Position numbers and translations under genes: made by a program
Assembly (NCBI GenBank): GCA_007280825.1
Contig: QYQI01000125.1
Span: 1 to 30,126, forward strand
Source: Ignavibacteriales bacterium
Lineage (GTDB): Bacteria; Bacteroidota; Ignavibacteria; Ignavibacteriales; Melioribacteraceae
DNA length: 30,126 bases
Direction: 5' to 3'
Shown here: piece by piece, positions 7,374-14,494 of the stretch
How the letters are laid out: the number at the start of each line of letters is the position of its first letter
How positions within the stretch are numbered: position 1 is the stretch's first letter
The notes under the pieces: generated by a model
What the model saw: the letters and a program-made list of their open reading frames with translations, nothing else
Database searches by the model: none
What the model was told of the DNA's origin: nothing

Positions 7374-9284
7374 TTAACCAACATTAATTTTATAACCTTT
7401 ATCAACCATATAATCAAAAATTACTCTCACAATAACTAACTGGCTGAACAAACTGACTACTAATCCGATCATTAACGTTAAAGCAAAACCTTGAATAGGA
7501 CCACTTCCAAATTGATAAAGAATTAATCCTGTTATAAATGATGTTACGTGTGAATCGAATATTGGTGCAAATGATAATTTAAATCCACTTGCAACAGCAG
7601 CTTTTAATGTCTTGCCATATTTAATCTCTTCTCTAATTCTTTCATAAATAATAACGTTTGCATCAACTGCCATACCCATTGTTAAAACAATACCTCCTAT
7701 ACCGGGCAAAGTTAAAGTTGCACCAAATCCAGCAAGTATTCCCATCAAGTTTAATATAGTTACCATCAATGCTACTCCAGAAAAAGCACCACCCGTTCTA
7801 TAATAAAATGCCATAAATAAAACGATGAGGATAAATCCTAATAGAGTAGAATTGAATCCCTGACTTATTGAATCTTGCCCGAGTGATGGTCCGACTGTTC
7901 TTTGTTCAAGAATTTCAATAGGAGCCGGTAGTGCACCCGCTTTTAATACGATCTCAAGAAGTTTTGCTTCATCAAGATTAGCGGAACCTGTAATTTGTGA
8001 ATTGCCCGAAGGAATTTTTCCAATAATATTTGGTGCTGAATAAACAACTCCGTCAAGAACAATTGCACACCGTTTATTAATATTTGATCCTGTAATCTGA
8101 GCCCAATCTCTTGCGCCTTCTGAATTCATTTGCATATTAACTACAGGAGCTGAAGTTGAAGGATCAATGTTGGATTGAGCATCAACTATTACTCCGCCTG
8201 TAAGAGATGCTTCTCTATTAACCATATACATTCGAAAATATTTTTCTCCGCTAGGATCTTTTTCCGGTCTTTGATCATAAATGAATTCGATATTATCCGG
8301 AACAACTTTCTTCACCTCAGGATTTTCTAGGAATGCGTTTATTTTACTTTTATCGCTTTCTTTGACATAAGCATCGGCAATTCTTCCTTGAGTATCGAGC
8401 AAACGTGCAACAGCAAAGAACGGATGTTCTTTTGCAAATTGTTCGTCAGTTAATTTCTGATCTTTCTTCGTTGTATCGGTTTTTGAAGCAACATCTTTTT
8501 TCGCTGAGGCAGAGTCTTTTCCTGTTTTACCTGCAAGTGCCTGATCAATTTGATTCATTATAGGAATAGCAAAATTAGCATCTTTAACTAATTTGAATTC
8601 TAATAAAGCACTGCCTTGAAGTAATCTTTTTGCTTCTTCTTCTCTAGCAATACCTGGCAATTCAATAACAATTCTTCTTGAACCTTGTTTTTGAATACTT
8701 GGTTCAGATACGCCGTATTGGTTAACTCTATTGCTAATAATTTCGATAGCTCTTGTTACAGCATCTGCTTCTTGCTGAAGCAGTTTTGAAGTTATTACAG
8801 CATCATCTTCACGGATCGAACCGAAATACCTGCTCATTCTAATGCTTTGCTGCTTCATTTTTCTAGCAAGAATTGAAACAACATTTTCATCAGAAAGTTT
8901 TGATTCAGCTTCGGATGATTTTAAGATTTGTTTGAATGGATCATCAGGATCTTTTGCTAATTTTTCAAGAAGTTTAGCAGTGTTAACTTCCATTACAAGA
9001 TACATTCCGCCTTGAAGATCAAGACCAAGTTTAATTCTTTTTTCTCTTGCTGAACGGTAATCAGGATTGTTTGTTAGAATGCTGTCTTTTTTAGATGTTA
9101 TAATATCTTTGATCTGAGCATTTGTGAATGAGGGGTTGCTCTTTTTAATACTTTGCTGTAATCCTTCTAACTGAGCAGTAACTGTTTTATTGTTCTGGTA
9201 GTCTTTGTAAGTAGGATAGAGTAAGTATAAACAGAGAGCAATTGCACCTGCAATCAAAATGATTCTGAATCTTAGCTCTTTCAT
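7374..9284 (-). CDS. secD: Protein translocase subunit SecD
   Basis: A 636-residue inner-membrane partner of SecF. The N-terminal TM helix (about 6-25) is followed by the D1 motif LGLDLQGGMYLVMEV, the P1 base and head in a large periplasmic domain (to about 465), and five C-terminal TM helices with the conserved MGMAVDANVIIYERIREE. The periplasmic part has a low-complexity Lys/Asp/Ser/Thr insertion (about 255-280, TGKDSASAKKDVASKTDTTK), a kind of insert seen in Bacteroidota-group SecD proteins. The start has no strong Shine-Dalgarno. A terminator separates it from rplI, so secD-secF probably forms its own unit, though I found no convincing promoter in the 91-base gap. Confidence 0.97.
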   Translation of the reverse strand: MKELRFRIILIAGAIALCLYLLYPTYKDYQNNKTVTAQLEGLQQSIKKSNPSFTNAQIKDIITSKKDSILTNNPDYRSAREKRIKLGLDLQGGMYLVMEVNTAKLLEKLAKDPDDPFKQILKSSEAESKLSDENVVSILARKMKQQSIRMSRYFGSIREDDAVITSKLLQQEADAVTRAIEIISNRVNQYGVSEPSIQKQGSRRIVIELPGIAREEEAKRLLQGSALLEFKLVKDANFAIPIMNQIDQALAGKTGKDSASAKKDVASKTDTTKKDQKLTDEQFAKEHPFFAVARLLDTQGRIADAYVKESDKSKINAFLENPEVKKVVPDNIEFIYDQRPEKDPSGEKYFRMYMVNREASLTGGVIVDAQSNIDPSTSAPVVNMQMNSEGARDWAQITGSNINKRCAIVLDGVVYSAPNIIGKIPSGNSQITGSANLDEAKLLEIVLKAGALPAPIEILEQRTVGPSLGQDSISQGFNSTLLGFILIVLFMAFYYRTGGAFSGVALMVTILNLMGILAGFGATLTLPGIGGIVLTMGMAVDANVIIYERIREEIKYGKTLKAAVASGFKLSFAPIFDSHVTSFITGLILYQFGSGPIQGFALTLMIGLVVSLFSQLVIVRVIFDYMVDKGYKINVG

Positions 9285-9327
9285 TCTGGTATATGTTTTT
9301 TAGTTTTAAAATTAGTATTAAAATATT

Positions 9328-9358
9328 GTTTAAATAAAACCCCGAAAATAATCGGGGC
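9328..9358 (-). terminator. Rho-independent terminator after rplI
   Basis: Read on the minus strand: CCCCGA, a six-base loop, TCGGGG, then TTTTATTTA. Stem arms are 9352-9357 and 9340-9345, with the U-rich tract over 9331-9339. It ends the ribosomal protein operon before secD. Confidence 0.82.
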
Positions 9359-9375
9359 AGTAAAATATTTTTTAT

Positions 9376-9819
9376 CTATTCTCTTACAACCCAAGTCTTA
9401 ACAGTAGCAGAAACACTCGGGTGAAGTTTAATTGAAACAGTGTAAATTCCGAGTGACTTGATCGGTTCTGTAATTTCAATTTTTCTCTTCTCAATATCGA
9501 ACCCTTTTTCTTTTAATGAGTCGGAGATCATCTGGTTTGTAACTGTTCCGAAAATTTTATCTTCTTCGCCAACCTTAACCGGAATTGTAATTGAAACTTT
9601 TTCAAGATTAGATGCAAATTTTTGAGCAGCTTCTAATTCTTTGGCTTCTTTTTTAAGAATCTGTTTCTTCTCTTCTTCAAGTGCTAGAATATTTCCTTTA
9701 GTTGCTTGATAAGCAATTTGACGGGGGATTAAATAATTTCTTGCATAACCGTCTTTTACAGTTAATACATCGCCAACTTTTCCAAGCTGATCGAATTTTT
9801 TTCTTAATATTACTTTCAT
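9376..9819 (-). CDS. rplI: 50S ribosomal protein bL9
   Basis: A 147-residue ribosomal protein that binds 23S rRNA near the L1 stalk. The N-terminal domain has the family signature (MKVILRKKFDQLGKVGDVLTVKDGYARNYLIP), then the long connecting helix rich in Lys/Glu (about 43-75), then the C-terminal RNA-binding domain (about 78-147). Length is normal. TAGGAGA lies a few bases before the ATG. It is the last gene of rpsF-ssb-rpsR-rplI, 10 bases after rpsR, and is followed by a terminator. Confidence 0.97.
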   Translation of the reverse strand: MKVILRKKFDQLGKVGDVLTVKDGYARNYLIPRQIAYQATKGNILALEEEKKQILKKEAKELEAAQKFASNLEKVSITIPVKVGEEDKIFGTVTNQMISDSLKEKGFDIEKRKIEITEPIKSLGIYTVSIKLHPSVSATVKTWVVRE

Positions 9820-9829
9820 CTTATCTCTC

Positions 9830-10072
9830 CTACTTAACTGCTTCTGAAACGAATGGCAAAATTGCTAATTGTCTTGCTCTCTTAATTGCCTGGACTAATT
9901 CTCTGTGTTGTTTAGCTGTTAGCCCGGTAATTCTACGAGGAATTATTTTACCTTGATCGGTAAGAAATCTCAGAAGTTGTTTTGATTCTTTATAATCAAT
10001 ATAACTATCAATTATTCTTTTAACTTTCTTCTGAGTTCTCATTCCGTTATTTCTTTGTTGTGTTGGTCTCAT
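9830..10072 (-). CDS. rpsR: 30S ribosomal protein bS18
   Basis: An 80-residue protein of the 30S platform that binds as a pair with S6. The core LLRFLTDQGKIIPRRITGLTAKQHRELVQAIKRARQLAILPF is highly conserved. It lacks zinc-binding cysteines, so it is the zinc-free form. Its ATG overlaps the stop of ssb (ATGA), which couples their translation. Confidence 0.97.
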   Translation of the reverse strand: MRPTQQRNNGMRTQKKVKRIIDSYIDYKESKQLLRFLTDQGKIIPRRITGLTAKQHRELVQAIKRARQLAILPFVSEAVK

Positions 10073-10542
10073 GCTTTACCGCCTTTCATTAAGTCGGATT
10101 CCTCATCAGTTAAAAATTTATCGAATGAATTATCCTCATAATCTGCTTCATCAGGTTCAACAACTACATCTTCGCCATTGGTGGTAGTTTTGCTGAATTT
10201 ATTTAAGAATTGAATTCTCTTTGCTTTTATTTCAACAATAGTTCTGTTTTTACCATCATCAGTTTTGAAAGTTCTGCTCTGAAGTTCTCCATCAATTAGT
10301 ACTGCACTTCCTTTTTTAAGACGGTCTCTGCAACTATCGGCTAATTTATTCCATGCAACAACACCAACATAACAAACATCTTCCTGCCATTGATTACTGC
10401 TGTCTTTATAACGTCTGTTTGCAGCTACATGAAAATTTACAACAGGTGTGTTGTTTGAAGTTTGTCTGAATACAGGATCTTTTGTTAAGTTACCTGCAAT
10501 AATAACACTATTAAGTTCTGGCATCTTAAGTTCAGCCATCAT
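10069..10542 (-). CDS. ssb: Single-stranded DNA-binding protein
   Basis: A 157-residue SSB. The N-terminal OB fold spans about residues 8-115 (NSVIIAGNLTKDPVFRQT, NFHVAANRRYKD, WQEDVCYVGVVAWNKLAD, KKGSAVLIDGELQSRTF). The acidic linker and tail are short and end DEESDLMKGGKA. The usual C-terminal tip (DDDIPF or similar), which recruits replication and repair partners, is absent. Two ATGs stand side by side; GGAGG is only 2 bases from the first and 5 from the second, so translation more likely begins at the second (10539). The gene sits between rpsF and rpsR in the common ribosomal protein arrangement and overlaps rpsR by 4 bases. Confidence 0.95.
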   Translation of the reverse strand: MMAELKMPELNSVIIAGNLTKDPVFRQTSNNTPVVNFHVAANRRYKDSSNQWQEDVCYVGVVAWNKLADSCRDRLKKGSAVLIDGELQSRTFKTDDGKNRTIVEIKAKRIQFLNKFSKTTTNGEDVVVEPDEADYEDNSFDKFLTDEESDLMKGGKA

Positions 10543-10569
10543 TTCCTCCGTTACTTATCTTATGTTTAA

Positions 10570-10959
10570 TTATACTTGGCTTTCAGTTACTTTAGTTTGA
10601 GCTTCTAGAGCATTCAGTTCTGCATTTTTAGAAGCTTCTTTTTGTTTTGCAATTGCTTCAAGTGCAAATTTATCCAGTTGAATGGTTAAATATCTTATAA
10701 TGTTTTCATCCAATCTGTAATTACGTTCAAGAGTTGCAACCAGATCAGTTGTAGCGCTAAATCTGAAAACAACGTAGTAACCGCTTTTAGCTTTTTTGAT
10801 TGGATATGCAAGACGTTTTCTACCCCACTTATCCAGATCAATTAATTCTCCGCCGTGTGTAGTAATTGTTTCTTGCATTCGTGAAATTGTTGCTTCGACT
10901 TGCTCGTCTTCGAGGGTAGCGTTTATAATTACAACGCTTTCGTAAATTCTTTTACGCAT
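10570..10959 (-). CDS. rpsF: 30S ribosomal protein bS6
   Basis: A 129-residue protein, S18's partner on the 30S platform. The ferredoxin-like fold is clear: YESVVIINATLEDEQVEATI, then GGELIDLDKWGRKRLAYPIKKAKSGYYVVFRF, then the LERNYRLDENIIRYLTIQLD segment. A C-terminal Ala/Lys/Glu-rich tail of about 30 residues is longer than in E. coli's unmodified core. A strong AGGGAGG (10970-10976) stands 10 bases before the ATG. It starts the rpsF-ssb-rpsR-rplI group and has its own probable promoter and structured leader in the gap after pth. Confidence 0.97.
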   Translation of the reverse strand: MRKRIYESVVIINATLEDEQVEATISRMQETITTHGGELIDLDKWGRKRLAYPIKKAKSGYYVVFRFSATTDLVATLERNYRLDENIIRYLTIQLDKFALEAIAKQKEASKNAELNALEAQTKVTESQV

Positions 10960-11025
10960 TGTTACTTTACCTCCCTATGGTCTAATGGCCTCCCGATTAA
11001 TCGGGAAGCAGGGTTTATAAATTGG
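10960..11025 (-). promoter_or_regulatory. Structured rpsF 5' leader, candidate ribosomal-protein autoregulatory element
   Basis: Minus-strand leader between the predicted transcription start (about 11025) and the rpsF ATG. It holds a strong hairpin (plus-strand 10988-11009): a nine-base-pair stem with a UUAA loop, one G-U pair. The CUUCCC of the 5' arm could instead pair with GGGAGG of the Shine-Dalgarno (10970-10976), and CCCU just 5' of the hairpin can pair with AGGG of the same site. Both would hide the ribosome site. In other bacteria the S6:S18 dimer represses this operon through a leader; the position fits, but I could not confirm that family's consensus fold. Confidence 0.45.
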
Positions 11026-11031
11026 GCTCAA

Positions 11032-11060
11032 AAAATATGATTATTTCTGTAGTGGTGCAA
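11032..11060 (-). promoter_or_regulatory. Probable sigma70-type promoter for rpsF
   Basis: On the minus strand TTGCAC (11055-11060) and TATTTT (11032-11037) are separated by exactly 17 bases, in the gap after pth. The predicted start falls just ahead of the structured rpsF leader. Confidence 0.5.
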
Positions 11061-11084
11061 TATTTAATTAAAGTTCTTTTAAAG

Positions 11085-11693
11085 TTAATTACCAGTAATA
11101 TTTAGATTTTCAGCATTATTCTTATCTTTCAATTGTTTACTGAAGTGATCCAACATTGATTTATAACCCCCGGCAATAAATCGTTCTATTAATTCAACTG
11201 CAAATACCATGCTTTCATCAACTAATTTCATCTCGTTACTGCTAAACTTATCAAGAACGAATTCCGCCATGTCACCTTTTTCAAATTCACTTCCTATACC
11301 AAATCTTAAACGGGAAAAAGAATCGTTTTGAAGATGATAAATAATTGATTTAATTCCGTTATGACCGCCATCGCTTCCGGATCTTCTTAATCTAATTTGA
11401 CCCGGTTGAAGATTTACATCATCGTAAACAATTAAGAGATCTTCTAAATCAATGGAATACTCACTAACAAAATCTAAAACCGCAACACCACTTAAGTTCA
11501 TGTATGTGGAAGGTTTTATCAAAAAAAAATCGGAAGATCTTAATAAACCTTCCGAATAAAAATAATCCCTTTTAGAGGCTTTAAATTTTATCTTATTTCT
11601 TTTTGCAAACTGATCAAGTATTTGAAAACCAACATTGTGCCTGGTGAAATCGTATCTCTTACCTGGGTTTCCTAATCCAACAATACTACGCAA
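11085..11693 (-). CDS. pth: Peptidyl-tRNA hydrolase
   Basis: Releases peptides from peptidyl-tRNAs that drop off the ribosome, recycling tRNA. With the TTG start at 11693 the protein is 202 residues, normal for Pth. It opens MRSIVGLGNPGKRYDFTRHNVG and carries the catalytic His (H19), the STYMNLSG motif and VYDDVNLQPGQIRLRRSGSDGGHNGIKS. The open frame runs further upstream through rplY (to 11828), but that extension is a Lys/Leu-rich shadow of rplY's tail with no family match, so I reject it. The TTG lies 7 bases after the rplY stop, with GAGGA about 10 bases before it inside the rplY tail, so translation is probably coupled. Confidence 0.94.
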   Translation of the reverse strand: MRSIVGLGNPGKRYDFTRHNVGFQILDQFAKRNKIKFKASKRDYFYSEGLLRSSDFFLIKPSTYMNLSGVAVLDFVSEYSIDLEDLLIVYDDVNLQPGQIRLRRSGSDGGHNGIKSIIYHLQNDSFSRLRFGIGSEFEKGDMAEFVLDKFSSNEMKLVDESMVFAVELIERFIAGGYKSMLDHFSKQLKDKNNAENLNITGN

Positions 11694-11700
11694 ACTGTAA

Positions 11701-12351
11701 TTATTCCTCTTCTTCTTCTTCTGTCGGTTTACCTTTGCTAATAATTTCAGGTTCAAGTTTCTCTTCACTCGGAACAACTTCTGCAGGTGTTGGTTCAACA
11801 ACTGCTCGAGGCATAACAACAGAAACAATTACTTGATTTTCTGAATGCAAGAATTTTACTTTATCAAAATTAAGATCGCGAACATGGACAGATTTTCCTA
11901 AACTTAACTCAGAAATATCAATAACAATATGTTCTGGAATATCTCCCGGTAAACAAGAGATGCTCAATTTGTGCATTGTATGTTGAACAATACCGCCTTC
12001 GCGTACACCTATAGCTTGTCCTTCAAGAACGACTGGGACTTCGATTTCAATTTCTTGATCCGCAGATATACCTTGAAGATCGAAATGTGCAACTCTGTCT
12101 GTAACAGGATCGAATTGAATATTTTTTAATATTGATTTTCTCTCTTCGCCTTCATCTATTTTAAGATTGATAATGTGTGTCTCTGATGTGAAAACAAGAG
12201 GTTTAAGATTACGTTCTGAAATATATATTGCAATAGGATCAACACCTTTTGCATAGTAAATTCCTGGAACGTTACCATCTCTTCTCAATTGGTTAACAGC
12301 ACCTTTTGTAGTGAGAGGTCTTGTGTTTGCCTGTACTAATAATTCTGACAT
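11701..12351 (-). CDS. rplY: 50S ribosomal protein bL25 (CTC/TL5 form)
   Basis: A 216-residue two-domain form of L25, the 5S rRNA-binding protein also described as general stress protein CTC. The N-terminal domain (about 1-95) includes TKGAVNQLRRDGNVPGIYYAKG and the ILKNIQFDPVTDRVAHFDL segment; the beta-rich C-terminal domain (about 96-185) includes VPVVLEGQAIGVREGGIVQ. A strongly acidic tail ends in six Glu residues from a GAA/GAG run. AGGAGA lies about 10 bases before the ATG. It follows prs by 31 bases and precedes pth by 7, matching the common prs-rplY-pth order. Confidence 0.96.
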   Translation of the reverse strand: MSELLVQANTRPLTTKGAVNQLRRDGNVPGIYYAKGVDPIAIYISERNLKPLVFTSETHIINLKIDEGEERKSILKNIQFDPVTDRVAHFDLQGISADQEIEIEVPVVLEGQAIGVREGGIVQHTMHKLSISCLPGDIPEHIVIDISELSLGKSVHVRDLNFDKVKFLHSENQVIVSVVMPRAVVEPTPAEVVPSEEKLEPEIISKGKPTEEEEEE

Positions 12352-12382
12352 TGCTTAATTATCTCCTGAAATAATTTCTTTT

Positions 12383-13324
12383 CTAATTTTTATCAATTTC
12401 AAATAATGAGCTGATAGACTCATTTCTGTGTGAACGTACTATTGCTTCTGCTAATAAACCGGATGCTGTTCTAACAACGATCTTCTTACTGAGTTCATTT
12501 TTTAGAGGAATGCTGTCAGTTACATACAATTTAGTAATTGCCGAATCCTCAATTTTCTTTATAGCATCGCCAGAAAGCAGGGCATGAGTAACTGCACCAT
12601 AAATTTCTTTAGCACCTTTTTCTTTCAATGTATTAACAGCTGCAACAAAAGTCCCGCCTGTATCAATTAAATCATCAACAATAAGGACATTTTTACCACC
12701 TACGTCTCCAATAATATTCATAGCTTCAACTTGATTATGTTTTGGTCTTCTTTTATCAATTACAACTAAACCGGCATCCAATCTTTTTGCATAAGAACGA
12801 GCAAGTTTTATTCCTCCGATATCCGGAGAGACTACAGCTAAATCTTTAGGTAAATCTTTGAACAATCCAGTGAAAACAGGAGATGCATATAAGTGATCAA
12901 ATGGTATATCAAAGAATCCTTGAATTTGAGCCGCATGCAAATCCATTGTGATAACACGATCTGCACCAGCAACTGTAATTAAATTTGCAACAAGTTTAGC
13001 ACTAATAGAAACTCTTGGCTGATCTTTTCTATCTTGCCGGGCATAACCGAAATAAGGTATTACTGCTGTTACTTTTGTAGCAGATGCCCGTTTTGCAGCA
13101 TCAATCGTTATCAGTAATTCCATTAGATTTTCTGCAGGTGGATGTGTTGATTGTACTATGTACACATCTCGACCTCTAATGTTTTCAATAAACTTAACCC
13201 AAATTTCACCATCACTAAACTTTCTTACGTCAATAGTACCTTGGGCTAAATTCAGATAATTGCAGATTTTAAGGGTTAGTTCCCTATTGGAAGTACCGGA
13301 AAATATAAACGGTTGCTGCTCCAA
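12383..13324 (-). CDS. prs: Ribose-phosphate pyrophosphokinase (PRPP synthase)
   Basis: Makes PRPP from ribose 5-phosphate and ATP for purine, pyrimidine, histidine and NAD synthesis. At 313 residues it is a class I enzyme. Visible motifs are IFSGTSNRELTLKI at the start, FGYARQDRKDQPRVSISAK, the metal-binding DLHAAQIQGFF, the ribose-5-phosphate/PRPP loop VLIVDDLIDTGGT and the VSPDIGGIKLARSYAK segment. The start is TTG: an in-frame TAA stands two codons upstream and no other start is available before the conserved N-terminus. The Shine-Dalgarno is weak (AGGAT, about 14 bases away), while the promoter is close to consensus. Confidence 0.96.
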   Translation of the reverse strand: MEQQPFIFSGTSNRELTLKICNYLNLAQGTIDVRKFSDGEIWVKFIENIRGRDVYIVQSTHPPAENLMELLITIDAAKRASATKVTAVIPYFGYARQDRKDQPRVSISAKLVANLITVAGADRVITMDLHAAQIQGFFDIPFDHLYASPVFTGLFKDLPKDLAVVSPDIGGIKLARSYAKRLDAGLVVIDKRRPKHNQVEAMNIIGDVGGKNVLIVDDLIDTGGTFVAAVNTLKEKGAKEIYGAVTHALLSGDAIKKIEDSAITKLYVTDSIPLKNELSKKIVVRTASGLLAEAIVRSHRNESISSLFEIDKN

Positions 13325-13362
13325 AGCTTAAAATCAAATCCTATTTCTAAAAATGGTTGCCA

Positions 13363-13391
13363 AATATAAAGAAATCAAAAAGGGATGTCAA
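13363..13391 (-). promoter_or_regulatory. Near-consensus sigma70 promoter for prs
   Basis: Minus-strand TTGACA (13386-13391), a 17-base spacer, then TATATT (13363-13368), placing the start about 30 bases before the prs start codon. The -10 region, TATATTTG, also fits the Bacteroidota-type TAnnTTTG. It is the best promoter in the window and probably drives prs-rplY-pth and beyond. Confidence 0.78.
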
Positions 13392-13427
13392 CTTAAAGAG
13401 CGGTAGTGTTTGCTTGCAATCTAAGGG

Positions 13428-14090
13428 TTATTTCATCCTTTTACTGAATAAATAAATTATAACTACAACTAATACAAATAGAGCACAAATGAAGATCCAA
13501 GTTGGAGTTTCTTTTAGTTTGAATGCGCGGTAGGTTGCAGATATATATTTACCTGTCCCGATTTCATCTAAAGAATATTTCCATGTAAGTTTATTTCTGT
13601 CAATTTCAGTAGCATTATGACTTAATATTTCACCTGGTAAATAATAAATATAAGAGATTGAAAAATTTTTGTTTTCAAAACCAAAACCTGTAGCAATTGC
13701 TGGAATAAATTGAGAAAATATCTTTGTGTTTTTTGGCCCATCTTTAATAGATAATTCAGACTTGCGAAATGCAGGTGTGAGATTTAAGGAATCTAGACTA
13801 TTAAAGTTGAGTTCGACTTTTGCATGCATGCTGCTATCGGCAGGGTTTTTATATACCTCAACATTCGTTATGGCACTATATTCAGATGAGAATTCTTTGA
13901 AGACAGAATCTTTGCTAAAAATCCCAAGTTGTTCAACGATAGATGAATCTTTTGGTGTAGCCCATTTCATCCAATAATGGATAAACATATTTCCCGAACC
14001 ATCTGTTTTGATAGTTGTAATCTGGGTGTAATTGAGACATCCGTTAAGTAATACAGAAATTGCGAACAGGGATAAGATTCTAAGTTTCAT
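13428..14090 (-). CDS. Lipoprotein with C-terminal membrane anchor, unknown function
   Basis: A 220-residue protein with a short lipoprotein signal peptide (MKLRILSLFAISVLLNGC, lipidated Cys18; Asn at -2 is slightly atypical). A mostly beta middle region (about 20-190) holds the segments YTQITTIKTDGSGNMFIHYWM and KVELNFNSLDSLNLTPAF. A C-terminal TM helix (about 194-214, WIFICALFVLVVVIIYLFS) ends in KRMK, as expected for a helix with a cytoplasmic end. The pairing of N-terminal lipid and C-terminal TM suggests a double anchor on the outer face of the inner membrane. I recognise no named family. It is divergent from the FmdB-like gene and has no co-transcribed partner. Confidence 0.8.
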   Translation of the reverse strand: MKLRILSLFAISVLLNGCLNYTQITTIKTDGSGNMFIHYWMKWATPKDSSIVEQLGIFSKDSVFKEFSSEYSAITNVEVYKNPADSSMHAKVELNFNSLDSLNLTPAFRKSELSIKDGPKNTKIFSQFIPAIATGFGFENKNFSISYIYYLPGEILSHNATEIDRNKLTWKYSLDEIGTGKYISATYRAFKLKETPTWIFICALFVLVVVIIYLFSKRMK

Positions 14091-14209
14091 AATTCAAAAT
14101 TATTTTGGACAAATATGCAAAAAATATGGTTAACAAAATAGAAGTTTGATTTGTTAATCTCACTGTTTATTTTCTCATCCAATGTTTTGAAAATTATTTA
14201 AGGAAGAAA
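14091..14209. other. Divergent AT-rich intergenic region
   Basis: This gap must hold promoters for both the lipoprotein gene (-) and the FmdB-like gene (+). On the minus strand TTTTG and TATTTG lie at plausible distance but match weakly; on the plus strand TTGATT (14146-14151) has no good -10 partner. An AAGGAAG Shine-Dalgarno serves the plus-strand gene. Confidence 0.35.
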
Positions 14210-14470
14210 ATGCCCACATACGATTATAAATGTTTAGACTGCGGTTATACGTTTGAGCATTTTCAGAGGATAACTGAAGTGCATTTGACAATCTGTCCTC
14301 AGTGTAAAGGACACATCAAAAGATTAATAGGTGCTGGTTCAACACCAATCTTTAGGGGGAGTGGTTTCTATCAAACCGATTATAAGAAGTCTGAAAAAAA
14401 ATCAGAAAACAAGCCAGAGAATAAACCAGTAGAAAAAAAAATAGATACTACTGGTAATGAAAAAAAGTAA
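14210..14470 (+). CDS. FmdB-family zinc-ribbon protein
   Basis: An 86-residue protein with the FmdB/CxxC_CxxC_SSSS zinc ribbon: MPTYDYKCLDCGYTFEHFQ, with Cys8, Cys11, Cys29 and Cys32 as a four-Cys metal site, then a conserved GSGFYQTDY turn. After about residue 62 there is a low-complexity Lys/Glu/Asn/Pro tail, probably disordered. Members are widespread small putative regulators (FmdB of the formamidase locus) with little firm function. It is a single-gene unit ending in a convergent hairpin that overlaps its stop codon. Confidence 0.9.
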   Translation: MPTYDYKCLDCGYTFEHFQRITEVHLTICPQCKGHIKRLIGAGSTPIFRGSGFYQTDYKKSEKKSENKPENKPVEKKIDTTGNEKK

Positions 14471-14494
14471 ATCATTTTTTGATTTACTTCTTTT
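14465..14494. terminator. Convergent AT-rich hairpin terminator
   Basis: Stem AAGTAAATCA (14465-14474) and TGATTTACTT (14480-14489), with a TTTTT loop and T-runs on both outer sides (CTTTT on plus; a run of T on minus from the A-run at 14461-14466). It overlaps the FmdB-like stop codon and abuts the stop of the facing barrel gene, so it probably ends both transcripts. Confidence 0.55.

Noticed and set aside
11694..11828. 45-codon upstream extension of the pth frame
   Set aside because: It lies wholly in the rplY tail in another frame, is a Leu/Lys-rich shadow, and the Pth family begins at the TTG-encoded MRSIVGLGNPG.
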